From Emticicia sp. BO119 (GTDB lineage: Bacteria > Bacteroidota > Bacteroidia > Cytophagales > Spirosomataceae), in NCBI RefSeq assembly GCF_013912375.1, contig NZ_JACETV010000004.1:372001-436000 (forward strand): DNA of 64,000 nucleotides, written 5' to 3'. The notes beneath the pieces are model-generated. The model saw only the letters and a program-made list of their open reading frames with translations, did no database searches and had not been told where the DNA came from. Positions 52,348-61,589 of the stretch are shown here, in pieces (within the stretch, counting starts at the first letter, position 1; the number at the start of each line of letters is the position of its first letter). The translations under genes and the position numbers were made by a program.

Positions 52348-53526
52348 TTAACCAAATTTTGGAAATTTAATTTCAATTGTCGTGCCAATATCAGCCCCGG
52401 GTTCATATGGCGGCTTTAAACGGTCTTCAACTAAAAAATGAATGTCTGCATCATTAATTAAATTAAAGGTTTGCAGGCGCTCTTCTGTAATTTTAAGACC
52501 CTGCGATTTATAGCCCTTCCTTGATTTAGACTGAATCTGTTTAGCACGTTCTCTTCCTACGCCATCGTCTTCTATTCTGCACACCAGGTATTTACCCTGA
52601 GTAAAAAAACTCATATATAGATTCCCCTTGGTTTCTTTATACCTTAACCCATGATTAATCGCGTTTTCGATAAATGGTTGTAGAATCATGGTCGGAATCT
52701 CAACAAAACGATTTACATCAGGGGCTACATTCAGATGAAACTCAAACTTGTTTTCGAAACGCAACATTTCTATTTCAATATAAAGGCTCAATAGCTTTAT
52801 TTCGTCGGCAATGGTAATATATTTACTACGCGACGAATCTAAAAAGAGCCTAATCAGATTGGCAAATTTTGATAAATAATTATTGGCAGAAATAGTGTCA
52901 CGATTCAGGATAAAACTTTGTACGGCATTCAGGGCATTAAATACAAAGTGAGGGTTCATCTGTAATTGCAGAGTCCGCAACTCTAATTCAGTAACCTGAC
53001 GGTGATGCCGTTGCTCTTCGTCTGACCAGAATTTCAGAAAACGCTCACGACCATAGAAAAGTCCGAATAGGGTTACAAAGCATGAGCCCCAGAACCACCA
53101 CGAACGCCACCAGGGGTATTCTATCTTAAACTCAACTATAGCTGGCTGGCTTTCTTTCTTTGTGGCATCAATGGCTACCAATTCAAAATGATATACGGCA
53201 GGTTTTAGACTATCAACTTTTACGGCTGTTTTAGGAGTATAAAACCAGGCAGAGGGCTTAGCTCCTTCAAAACTGTTTTCTATGATCCGGTATTTATAAG
53301 TCAGATTAGCTTGTGCAGGGGTAGCATTAAATTCAAATTCTAAAACATTATTATCATAATCAACATGGTAGTTTTCCTGCTGAGGCATATCTCGTCCTGC
53401 TATTTCAACACGAGTAATTTTAGCCTTGAAGTTGCTTGCTTTTCGGGGAGCACCTGTCGTTTGACCATGAGCAGTAAAATTGGCGAATAAGCATATCAAA
53501 ACAATTATTAAGAGCGGCTTTGGCAT
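52348..53526 (-). CDS. LytS-type sensor histidine kinase with periplasmic Y_Y_Y-like domain
   Basis: Signal peptide (MPKPLLIIVLICLFANFTAHG), periplasmic immunoglobulin-like domain of the Y_Y_Y kind (about 35-160; NVLEFEFNATPAQANLTYKY, YHFELVAIDATKKESQP), one transmembrane helix (WWFWGSCFVTLFGLFYG), then the His_kinase domain with LQMNPHFVFNALNAVQSFI (phospho-accepting His about 204) and HATPase blocks PTMILQPFIENAINHGLRYK and CRIEDDGVGRERA. I chose 53526 because the upstream start at 53577 precedes a clean signal peptide. It lacks the beta-propeller region of hybrid sensors. Pairs with the LytTR response regulator downstream. Confidence 0.9.
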   Translation of the reverse strand: MPKPLLIIVLICLFANFTAHGQTTGAPRKASNFKAKITRVEIAGRDMPQQENYHVDYDNNVLEFEFNATPAQANLTYKYRIIENSFEGAKPSAWFYTPKTAVKVDSLKPAVYHFELVAIDATKKESQPAIVEFKIEYPWWRSWWFWGSCFVTLFGLFYGRERFLKFWSDEEQRHHRQVTELELRTLQLQMNPHFVFNALNAVQSFILNRDTISANNYLSKFANLIRLFLDSSRSKYITIADEIKLLSLYIEIEMLRFENKFEFHLNVAPDVNRFVEIPTMILQPFIENAINHGLRYKETKGNLYMSFFTQGKYLVCRIEDDGVGRERAKQIQSKSRKGYKSQGLKITEERLQTFNLINDADIHFLVEDRLKPPYEPGADIGTTIEIKFPKFG

Positions 53527-53712
53527 CAGGAAAATTGGTAGATTAGAATAGGTTAACCTGCTGATGTAAAAATACATTTTAAAATGAATATCTAAAAGCA
53601 GTAGCTGCTTTTTGTTAATTGTTTACCTTGTTTATGAAGCAATTAGCGTACCAATTAGAGTTGGTAAATGTAAAGAAAAGTAGAAATACGCAGAGGGGAA
53701 AGTCATTAAAAG

Positions 53713-53749
53713 AAAAACGCCCGGTCTATTTGCTAAACCAGACGTTTTT
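53713..53749 (-). terminator. terminator of the phosphoglucomutase gene
   Basis: AAAAACGCCCGGT pairs with ACCAGACGTTTTT with two internal mismatches, T-rich on the minus-strand exit. Confidence 0.65.
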
Positions 53750-53755
53750 TATCAA

Positions 53756-55519
53756 TTAAACTAAATTCAGTTCTGTCTGAATCATTTTTACTTTTTCTTT
53801 AAGCGAAACTAAAGTAGCATCAAACTCGTCTTTCTTCTTCAACTTGGCTCGTACACCCACATAAAACTTGATTTTAGGCTCAGTTCCTGAGGGGCGACAG
53901 GTAAATTTAGTGCCATCAGCCGTAAAGAATTGCAGTACATTTGATGATTCAATTCCCATTTTACCTGATGGAATATCTTTGGTTTCACCTGTTTTTAAAT
54001 CAGTTGTCGTCAAAGCCTTATAATCGTCCATACGGATAACTTTTGAACCTGCCAGACTCTTCGGAGGCTTTGCTCTGAAATCAACCATCATCTGCTGAAT
54101 CTCTTCTGCGCCTGTTTTGCCCTTTTTAGTTAATGAAATCAGACCTTCATAATAGAAGCCGTTTTTCTGATACATTTCCGCCAGAAAATCGAATAAGCTA
54201 ATGCCTTGATCTTTGGCGAAGGCCGTCAATTCAGCAATCATGGCACAACTGGCAATAGCGTCTTTATCACGCACCTTGTCACCAATCAGATAACCATAAC
54301 TTTCTTCACCACCACCAATAAAGGTTTGTTGCCCTTCGAGTTCTCTGATAACCTGTGCAATGTATTTAAAACCTGTCAGGGTATTATAACAAAATACACC
54401 TGCTTTGGCTGCCATTTCATCAATCAAATCTGTCGTTACAATGGTTTTCGCTACAAACTCTTTACCTGTCAGTTTTTTAGCTTTTTTCCATGCTTTCAAC
54501 AGATAGTAAATAATCAAACTCGCGGCCTGATTACCATTCAGTAGCTGCCACTCGCCTTTCGGGTCTTTAACAGCCATACCTACACGGTCGGCATCCGGGT
54601 CGGTAGCAATTACCAGATCAGCATTGATTGCTTTGGCTTTTTTCAATGCCAGACTCATGGCTTCCTGCTCCTCAGGGTTCGGATAAACCACAGTCGGGAA
54701 GTTCCCATCGGGTGTTGCTTGTTCCTCGACAATATTTACATTGGTAAAACCCAATTGCGCCAAAGCTTTTGGCACCATTGTAATACCCGTGCCATGAATA
54801 GAGGAGAAAACAATATTCAGATCAGCCTGACGCTTAATCATACGTGGATTCACCGAAATGCTTTTTACGGCTTTCAGATAAGCTTTGTCAAGTACCTCAC
54901 CAATCATTTTAATGCGTTTCTTTACACCTTTAAACTTGATGTCTTTTACATTCGTAATCGCATTTACCTCTGCCACAATGTTTTTATCGTGTGGCGCCAC
55001 CACTTGCGAGCCATCAACCCAATAGACTTTATAACCGTTATATTCTCTTGGGTTGTGCGATGCCGTGATAACAATACCACTCTGGCAACCTAACTGACGC
55101 ACCGTAAAAGATAATTGTGGGGTAGGGCGAAGCTCTTTATATAAATAAACCGTAATACCATTAGCTGAAAGAATATCGGCTGCTACACGGGCAAACTCAG
55201 GTGAAAAATTCCGACTGTCGTGTGCAATAGCTACTTTTATCTCCTGACCAGGAAAGGCCTTGTTCAGATAGTTTGCCAAACCCTGTGTGGCAGCACCAAC
55301 GGTATATTTATTCATACGGTTAGAGCCTACACCAATTTCTCCCCGCATTCCACCCGTACCAAACTCTAAATTCTTGTAAAAAGAATCGGTCAGTTGGGTG
55401 GCGTTACCGTCGTCAATGAGTTTCTGAATAGCAGTTTTGGTTTCTTCATCATACCTGCCTTTAAGCCAGGTTTTGATATTCTTCTCTGCTGTTGTATCTA
55501 ATTTAAGACTCTGTAGCAT
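53756..55519 (-). CDS. phospho-sugar mutase (phosphoglucomutase/phosphomannomutase)
   Basis: Interconverts hexose-1- and 6-phosphates, feeding glycogen, nucleotide sugars and glycolysis. Family blocks in order: EFGTGGMRGEIGVGSNRMN (about 50-68), the phosphoserine loop VITASHNPREYNGYKVYW (Ser about 148), metal loop IATDPDADRVGMAV (about 303-316), sugar loop GGGEESYGYLIG (about 401-412) and phosphate loop CRPSGTEPKIKFY (about 548-560). 587 residues, like the PgcA/PGM2-type enzymes. Cytoplasmic. Which hexose is preferred is not readable. Confidence 0.95.
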   Translation of the reverse strand: MLQSLKLDTTAEKNIKTWLKGRYDEETKTAIQKLIDDGNATQLTDSFYKNLEFGTGGMRGEIGVGSNRMNKYTVGAATQGLANYLNKAFPGQEIKVAIAHDSRNFSPEFARVAADILSANGITVYLYKELRPTPQLSFTVRQLGCQSGIVITASHNPREYNGYKVYWVDGSQVVAPHDKNIVAEVNAITNVKDIKFKGVKKRIKMIGEVLDKAYLKAVKSISVNPRMIKRQADLNIVFSSIHGTGITMVPKALAQLGFTNVNIVEEQATPDGNFPTVVYPNPEEQEAMSLALKKAKAINADLVIATDPDADRVGMAVKDPKGEWQLLNGNQAASLIIYYLLKAWKKAKKLTGKEFVAKTIVTTDLIDEMAAKAGVFCYNTLTGFKYIAQVIRELEGQQTFIGGGEESYGYLIGDKVRDKDAIASCAMIAELTAFAKDQGISLFDFLAEMYQKNGFYYEGLISLTKKGKTGAEEIQQMMVDFRAKPPKSLAGSKVIRMDDYKALTTTDLKTGETKDIPSGKMGIESSNVLQFFTADGTKFTCRPSGTEPKIKFYVGVRAKLKKKDEFDATLVSLKEKVKMIQTELNLV

Positions 55520-55795
55520 GACTATCCGAATGATTTTAATTGTAAAAGATTTTGGGCAAATTAAAACAAGTTTTTGATGTTTTTCAAGAATGATTTAGAT
55601 TTTACTAATATTTCTTCAAATGAGGCCTAAAAACAAAGATATCTACTGTTTTGAAATAGATTTTCGATTAAAGTAGTAAGAAAAATAAGTAGTTGAAAGT
55701 ATCTATATCGGCATATAACGCTCAATAATCTATTCGGTTTTCTGTTTTAAAACTTTTGTTATAATTTTATAAAAACTAACAATACCTCTTTAACA

Positions 55796-58744
55796 ATGAA
55801 AAAATACTTCATCACCTGTTTACTACTCTGCTCTGTTGTCGTATGGGCGCAGGAAAAACCTAAACCACCACTTACCTGGAAAGATGTTGCCTCATGGAAA
55901 GCTATTCCTGCTTTTGGAGGCACACAATTGTCGTCCGATGGTGCCTGGTTTGCATACGTTCTGAATCCTAATGAGGGAGACGCAGAACTAATTCTCAGAA
56001 AAACCGGCGATACCACCAGAGTCAAATACCCTGTTGGTTCAAGTACTTCTTTCTCTATGAGTTTCTCTGACGATGCCAAATGGTTGGCCTTTAAAGTGTA
56101 TCCGAAAGACAAGGATAAAAAAGCAGCGGCGAAACCAGGCGGCAAACCTGTTCCTGATAAGGTCTTTTTAATAAATCTCTCCAACAAAAAGAAAACAGAA
56201 TTTGAAAGGGTAAAATCTTTTGCATTTAATGGAGAGAAATCTTCGGTATTAGCCCTGCAATTGACTCCTGCTAATGCTTCAGGTAGTCAAAATGCAGATG
56301 CTCCTAAAGGTTCTGATTTACTATTATATGATTTAACGTTGGGCAAAACCCAGAACATCGGGAATATTTCGGAATATTCTTTCAATAAACAAGGAGACTG
56401 GCTGGCATTGACGGTAGATGCCGCCGAAAAGGCAGGCAATGGCCTATGGCTACGGAACATGAATACAAATGTAGTAATGATTTTAGATAATGATAAAGCC
56501 ACTTATAAATCATTGAACTGGACAGAAAAAGGAGATGGGCTGGCATTACTGAAGGGTATAAAAGATGAAAAATTTAAAACCGAATTGAATAGTGTGGTAG
56601 GCGTGAAAAACTTTAGCACAATGCCTGAATTAAGTATGTATGAACCTAAGAAAGATACTTTGGCTTTTCCTAAAGGTATGACCATTAGTGCTAACAGAAC
56701 GCCTTACTGGTCAGAAGATTTAGGACGCTTATTCTTTGGTATCACCAAAACTGAATTGGTTAAGAAAGAAACCCCAAAAGCAGATGTCAAGACAGATTCT
56801 ACGAAAAAAGAAACGGATGCTGAAAAATTAGCTAAAATAAAGGCAGACACAAGCATCAAAACTATTGACGATTTAGCCAAAGCCATTGCTAAAATCAAGA
56901 CTGACTCAACAAAAAAAATAGCCACTGCACAGGGAGCAGACAAAGAAAAACCGGATATGACTATCTGGCATTGGCAGGATAAACGCTTGCAGTCTCGCCA
57001 GCAAGTGCAGGAAACACAAGACAAGAATTTCAGCTTTATAGCTAACTATGATGTAAGCACTAAGAAATTTTTGCGATTAGCAGATAGTAGCCTTAAAAAT
57101 CTGAGTATTGCCCCTAAGCAATTGTATGGCATAGGTCAGGATATTTCTAATTATGAGTTAGACAATAACCTTGATGGACAAAACTATAGTGATATATACA
57201 TAGTAGATCTGAAAACCGGAAACCGGAAGAAAGTAATAGAAAAACACTATATCCCTGATTTTTATGCGAACCCAAGTGCTTCGCCTGATGGCACTAAATT
57301 CTTATACTGGAAAGACGGTAACTGGATAGTATTTGATTTGAATAATCAGACTTTACGCAATATTTCAGACAAAGCAGGGACTTCATTTATTGATGTAGAA
57401 GATGATCACAACGTGCGTAAACCTCCGTATCCTGTAATAGGTTGGACAAGCGATAACCATTTTGTACTGGTAAGTGATGGTTGGGATATCTGGCAATTAT
57501 CAGTTGATGGCACACCCAGTCCACAGAATCTGACAAAGAATGGTAAAACCGGGCAAATCCGATATCAGAACCGCTATGTGCTGGACCCTGAGGAAAAAGG
57601 CATTGATTTAGCCAAAATACAATATTTTAAGATGTATGGTGAATGGACCAAGAAGAGTGGTTTTGTGGCCTTGGAGAATGGACAGATAAAAAGTTTATTA
57701 TGGGAAGATACTTCAGTTGGGAACCTGAATAAAGCAAAAAAAGCCAATGCTTTTGTTTATACCCGACAGACTTTTAAAACTTCGCCTGAATATTATCTGA
57801 CTGCTTCAACAAATTTAGAAAATGGGCAGAAAATTACTCAGAATACACCATCTTTTGAAAAATATGCCTGGTCTCCATCAGTAAGATTGATTGATTACAA
57901 GAGTGATAAAGGTGATAAGCTACAGGGAGCTTTGTTTTTACCTGCTGGATATGAAGCAGGCAAAAAATACCCGACTATTATTTACTATTACGAAAAACTC
58001 TCACAAACACTTCACAATTTTGCCAATCCGGCATATTCAGGTACAGGTTGGAACCCAAGTGTATATACTTCTAATGGTTATGCAGTATTTATACCAGATA
58101 TTGTATATAAACTCAATGACCCGGGTATGTCGGCTGTCTGGTGTGTGCTTCCGGGTGTGAAAGCTGCCATTAAAACAGGTATTATTGATGAAACCAAAAT
58201 AGGTATTCACGGGCATAGCTGGGGTGGTTATCAGACCAGTTTCCTGATTACCCAGACCAATATGTTTAAGGCTGCTGCTGCCGGAGCACCTTTAACAGAT
58301 ATGATTTCGATGTATAACCTGATTTATAAAAACAGCGGTTCGTCAAACGGAGCAATATTCGAGGCTTCACAAGGCCGTTTATTACCACCATGGGAAAACT
58401 GGGAAGCGTATAACCGTAACTCGCCTTTGTATCATGTAAAGAAAGTAAATACACCTTTGTTGATGTTGCATAACGATGCCGATGGTGCCGTAGACTTTAC
58501 ACAAGGGATTGAGTATTACAATGCGCTTCGCCGTCTGAAAAAACCGGTAGTATTGATTCAATACAAAGGCGAGAATCATGGTCTGGCTAAATTAACCAAC
58601 CGTAAAGATTATGCCGTGCGCATGATGGAATTCTTCGACTACCACCTCAAAGGCAAACCTGCCCCGGATTGGTTAGAAAAAGGTGTAGATCGTTTGACTT
58701 TAGATGAACATTTAGATAAACGTGCGATGGAAGTAGAGAAGTAG
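55796..58744 (+). CDS. exported S9-family serine peptidase (prolyl oligopeptidase type)
   Basis: Signal peptide MKKYFITCLLLCSVVVWAQ, a long beta-propeller region (about 25-690) and a C-terminal alpha/beta-hydrolase domain. The catalytic triad is visible: Ser808 in GHSWGGYQT, Asp896 in HNDADGAVDF and His928 in GENHGL. A Lys/Thr/Asp-rich insertion (about 320-385; DVKTDSTKKETDAEKL, KIKTDSTKK) sits inside the propeller and is unusual for the family. 982 residues, at the long end of S9 peptidases. It probably trims short peptides in the periplasm. Monocistronic, closed by a strong terminator. Confidence 0.92.
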   Translation: MKKYFITCLLLCSVVVWAQEKPKPPLTWKDVASWKAIPAFGGTQLSSDGAWFAYVLNPNEGDAELILRKTGDTTRVKYPVGSSTSFSMSFSDDAKWLAFKVYPKDKDKKAAAKPGGKPVPDKVFLINLSNKKKTEFERVKSFAFNGEKSSVLALQLTPANASGSQNADAPKGSDLLLYDLTLGKTQNIGNISEYSFNKQGDWLALTVDAAEKAGNGLWLRNMNTNVVMILDNDKATYKSLNWTEKGDGLALLKGIKDEKFKTELNSVVGVKNFSTMPELSMYEPKKDTLAFPKGMTISANRTPYWSEDLGRLFFGITKTELVKKETPKADVKTDSTKKETDAEKLAKIKADTSIKTIDDLAKAIAKIKTDSTKKIATAQGADKEKPDMTIWHWQDKRLQSRQQVQETQDKNFSFIANYDVSTKKFLRLADSSLKNLSIAPKQLYGIGQDISNYELDNNLDGQNYSDIYIVDLKTGNRKKVIEKHYIPDFYANPSASPDGTKFLYWKDGNWIVFDLNNQTLRNISDKAGTSFIDVEDDHNVRKPPYPVIGWTSDNHFVLVSDGWDIWQLSVDGTPSPQNLTKNGKTGQIRYQNRYVLDPEEKGIDLAKIQYFKMYGEWTKKSGFVALENGQIKSLLWEDTSVGNLNKAKKANAFVYTRQTFKTSPEYYLTASTNLENGQKITQNTPSFEKYAWSPSVRLIDYKSDKGDKLQGALFLPAGYEAGKKYPTIIYYYEKLSQTLHNFANPAYSGTGWNPSVYTSNGYAVFIPDIVYKLNDPGMSAVWCVLPGVKAAIKTGIIDETKIGIHGHSWGGYQTSFLITQTNMFKAAAAGAPLTDMISMYNLIYKNSGSSNGAIFEASQGRLLPPWENWEAYNRNSPLYHVKKVNTPLLMLHNDADGAVDFTQGIEYYNALRRLKKPVVLIQYKGENHGLAKLTNRKDYAVRMMEFFDYHLKGKPAPDWLEKGVDRLTLDEHLDKRAMEVEK

Positions 58745-58751
58745 CCAAAAT

Positions 58752-58791
58752 ACAAAAACACCTGTTTTATTGCCAAAACAGGTGTTTTTGT
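58752..58791. terminator. strong bidirectional terminator
   Basis: ACAAAAACACCTGTTTT pairs perfectly with AAAACAGGTGTTTTTGT (17 bp, 6-nt loop) between the convergent S9 and SIMPL genes. Confidence 0.92.
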
Positions 58792-58810
58792 GTAAAGAGC
58801 AAACAAATAC

Positions 58811-59530
58811 CTACTTAATCTTAAATGCCGCTTTCATCTTATAACTTAGCTTAATCTTCTGATATTCCAGACTACTATCTTCCATTGGAGCGGCATCACC
58901 GCTTGCTTTCATCATGCGCATATTAGACATCATCATGGGTTGTGGGGCATAAAACTGCTCGTCTAATTCTTCTATCATTAAAACATCACCCACTTTTTCA
59001 TTAATAGATTCCAATAGATAAGTGGCCTTTTCTTTAGCCGCCTTTAAGGCATTTATCTTGATTTCTTTTCTGAAATCTTTAATTTTTGAATGGTCTACAT
59101 GGTCAATATTCACAAATTCAATTCCTTTATCATCTACTTCATCTAAAATCACATCGGTTTTATAAAGGTTGTTCATTTTCAGAATATAGCGTTTGCTTTC
59201 CAGAAAATTCAGTGGTTTTTTCTTACCTGTCCAGTTTCTATAACCCGTTATAGCTTTAATGGTAAGGTTATCTCTCGGAAATCCAGCCTTTATCACGGCG
59301 GCAATCAATTGTTTTTCCAGTACATCAATTGTTACTTTATCTTTCTGATTTTTCTCATCTTTAAAGTATTCTTTAAGCGAAATTGAAAAATAAATCTCAT
59401 CCGGTACAATTTCCATTTCTGCCGAACCGGTTACCTCAATTTTCTTGATGGGGTCTTTTGCCATATTATCTTGCGCGTGAGTAATAAATGTATAGCCTGA
59501 TAAGAGAAAGGCAAACAATAATCTTTTCAT
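58811..59530 (-). CDS. exported SIMPL-domain (DUF541) protein
   Basis: Signal peptide MKRLLFAFLLSGYTFITHAQ, then a SIMPL/DUF541 domain (about 28-235): KKIEVTGSAEMEIVPDEIYF, GFPRDNLTIKAITGY, NALKAAKEKATYLLESINEK and the terminal SYKMKAAFKIK. Family members are periplasmic or surface proteins of poorly known function, linked to oxidative stress in E. coli (YggE) and to signalling in eukaryotes. 239 residues. Starts 113 nt after the dihydroorotase gene on the same strand; functional linkage is unlikely. Confidence 0.88.
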   Translation of the reverse strand: MKRLLFAFLLSGYTFITHAQDNMAKDPIKKIEVTGSAEMEIVPDEIYFSISLKEYFKDEKNQKDKVTIDVLEKQLIAAVIKAGFPRDNLTIKAITGYRNWTGKKKPLNFLESKRYILKMNNLYKTDVILDEVDDKGIEFVNIDHVDHSKIKDFRKEIKINALKAAKEKATYLLESINEKVGDVLMIEELDEQFYAPQPMMMSNMRMMKASGDAAPMEDSSLEYQKIKLSYKMKAAFKIK

Positions 59531-59642
59531 TGTGTATCAGTTTTTGTTGAGAATAAAAGTTATGTTTCGGAAGCATAACGCTATACGTCTTCCAATTGTT
59601 ACAAGTATCTATTCATAAAACTGTTAATGATGCGTTAATGTT

Positions 59643-60971
59643 CTATCTTTCAAATCTTAAACGCTGCCCCTTTTTGCTTTCATCAAACTTGCCATTGGCA
59701 TAGATTATATTGCCTGAAACAATCGTATGTGTCACTTTCGACTGAAACGCTGTACCCTCAAACGGCGACCAACCACACTTGCTATAAAGGCTGTTTTTAT
59801 CAACTATGGTAGTGCCATTCAAATCAACCAGAGTCAAATCAGCCCAATACCCTTCTCTGATATATCCCCTGCGTTCAATCTGGAAACAATCGGCAACAGC
59901 GTGCGACATTTTCTGTACAATCTTTTCGAGCGATATTTTGCCTTGCTTATAAAACTCGAGCATCACATTCAACGAGTGTTGTACTAATGGTAGGCCAGAT
60001 GGTGCCTGCCAGTAAGGTTGCTGTTTTTCTTCCCAGGTATGAGGTGCATGGTCTGTAGCTATTACATCGAAATGGTCGTCAAGTAAGGCTTGTAATAGTT
60101 TTTCTTTATGCCCATGCTTAATAGCAGGATTACATTTAATCTGATTACCCAATCGCTTGTAATCTTCGGCATCAAACCATAGGTGATGGACACAAACCTC
60201 AGATGTTATATGTTTATCAGCAATTGGCCCTTTGGCAAATAAAGGAATTTCTTCACTACTCGAAATATGCAGGATATGCAAGCGGGTTTTATACTTTTTA
60301 GCTAATTCAACTGCCATAGAAGAAGATTTATAACAAGCCTCTTCGTTTCTGATAATTGCATGAATATCATAAGGTGGATTATCCCCATATAGTGTCTTGT
60401 ATTGCTCCAGTCTTGCTTTTACAGTGGCTTCATCTTCGCAATGAGTAGCAATAAGAGCAGGGAAATTGGCAAAAACCTTCGATAATACGTGTTCGTCATC
60501 AACTAACATATTGCCTGTCGAACTCCCCATAAATATTTTCAATCCACAAACATTCTGAATATCCGTACGCATTACTTCCTCATAATTATCATTCGATGTA
60601 CCCATATAAAAAGAGTAGTTGGCTAATGAGGTTTCAGCGCCTATCTGGTATTTATCTGCCAATAATTCTTGTGTAAGCGCATTCGGAACAGTATTGGGCA
60701 TTTCCATAAAACTGGTCGTACCTCCTGCTACAGCTGCTTTAGCTTCTGTATAAATAGTAGCCTTATGAGTAAGCCCCGGTTCACGGAAATGTACCTGATC
60801 ATCAATCACACCCGGAAGCAGGTATTTCCCTGTGGCATCAATGATACGATTGGCTTTCAGACCTGATAAGTCTGGACCAATTTGATCAATAATACCATCT
60901 TTAATAAATATATCACGTGGCTCAATTTTCCCTTCGTTCACTACAAGTGCATTTAATATGAGAATAGTCAT
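59643..60971 (-). CDS. pyrC: dihydroorotase
   Basis: Amidohydrolase that closes or opens the dihydroorotate ring in pyrimidine synthesis. Motifs: LPGVIDDQVHFREPGLTHK (about 50-68), LKIFMGSSTGNMLVD (the carboxylated Lys region, about 144-158), ATHCEDEATV, HILHISSSEE and DVIATDHAPHTWEEK (catalytic Asp). In the first metal motif the usual DxHxH is DDQVH, so the first His is Gln. I recall the same form in other Bacteroidota sequences, so it may be a lineage trait, not decay. Start at 60971 (ATG) preferred over the in-frame TTG at 60980. 442 residues. Confidence 0.88.
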   Translation of the reverse strand: MTILILNALVVNEGKIEPRDIFIKDGIIDQIGPDLSGLKANRIIDATGKYLLPGVIDDQVHFREPGLTHKATIYTEAKAAVAGGTTSFMEMPNTVPNALTQELLADKYQIGAETSLANYSFYMGTSNDNYEEVMRTDIQNVCGLKIFMGSSTGNMLVDDEHVLSKVFANFPALIATHCEDEATVKARLEQYKTLYGDNPPYDIHAIIRNEEACYKSSSMAVELAKKYKTRLHILHISSSEEIPLFAKGPIADKHITSEVCVHHLWFDAEDYKRLGNQIKCNPAIKHGHKEKLLQALLDDHFDVIATDHAPHTWEEKQQPYWQAPSGLPLVQHSLNVMLEFYKQGKISLEKIVQKMSHAVADCFQIERRGYIREGYWADLTLVDLNGTTIVDKNSLYSKCGWSPFEGTAFQSKVTHTIVSGNIIYANGKFDESKKGQRLRFER

Positions 60972-61162
60972 GGTATGCAAAATATTTAATACGGCACGAA
61001 ATTAATAAAAATAACACGAGCAGAAAGACTATAAGAAATATATAAGTATGTATAGACTGTTAAATTATATTTTACAATTTATTATTGTGGCACTATAGAG
61101 ATATTTCTTAATATACCTTAAAACAAGGGTTTCCCCCTATTCCGCACCTAAGAGACTTCCGT

Positions 61163-61170
61163 TACATTTG
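61163..61170 (+). promoter_or_regulatory. candidate -7 element of the small LytTR gene
   Basis: TACATTTG matches TAnnTTTG, 97 nt upstream of the start, without a clear -33 TTG. Confidence 0.35.
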
Positions 61171-61266
61171 TACGGTTGATTATCAGCCCGCTACACAGCT
61201 TATTATAACTATTCACTTTCCTGAAGCAGCCAGATTACCATTACCTGAACCTTAGCAACCAAAAAG

Positions 61267-61569
61267 ATGTATTCAACTGTTAGTAGAAACACTCGTATTG
61301 TAAGACTCGAAGAGGAGCAGAAAATAATCTATATCAAACACCTTGGAATCCAGCCTTATAATGAAGTAAAGTTTGAATGTGGTAAAAAAATAATTGTGAG
61401 CTACAGTCTTAACTATTGGCAAAGTGTTTTTCAGGATTTCAAGCGTATCAATAAAGCTGTACTGATTAACCCACAGAAAGTTATCAATTCTATGACAAGT
61501 TTTGAAGTAGAGCTTATTGATAATTCAAGATTTACTTATTCCCGTCGTAAATACAAATCTCTCTCATAA
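61267..61569 (+). CDS. small LytTR-domain protein
   Basis: A 100-residue protein that is almost entirely one LytTR domain: EEQKIIYIKHLGIQPYNEVK, KKIIVSYSLNYWQSVFQDFK, KRINKAVLINPQKVINSM and NSRFTYSRRKYKSL. The order of elements matches the stand-alone domain at 50568-51038, although it lacks the canonical F-x-R-x-H-R block (here FKRINKAVLIN). No receiver domain and no signal peptide. It precedes the secreted protease gene by 20 nt and may control it. Confidence 0.72.
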   Translation: MYSTVSRNTRIVRLEEEQKIIYIKHLGIQPYNEVKFECGKKIIVSYSLNYWQSVFQDFKRINKAVLINPQKVINSMTSFEVELIDNSRFTYSRRKYKSLS

Positions 61570-61589
61570 ATTTAAGTCCCTCTCTAATC

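Noticed and set aside
55759-56187. 142-codon minus-strand open frame opposite the S9 peptidase signal region
   Set aside because: Antisense shadow of a well-supported gene, with no recognised motif.
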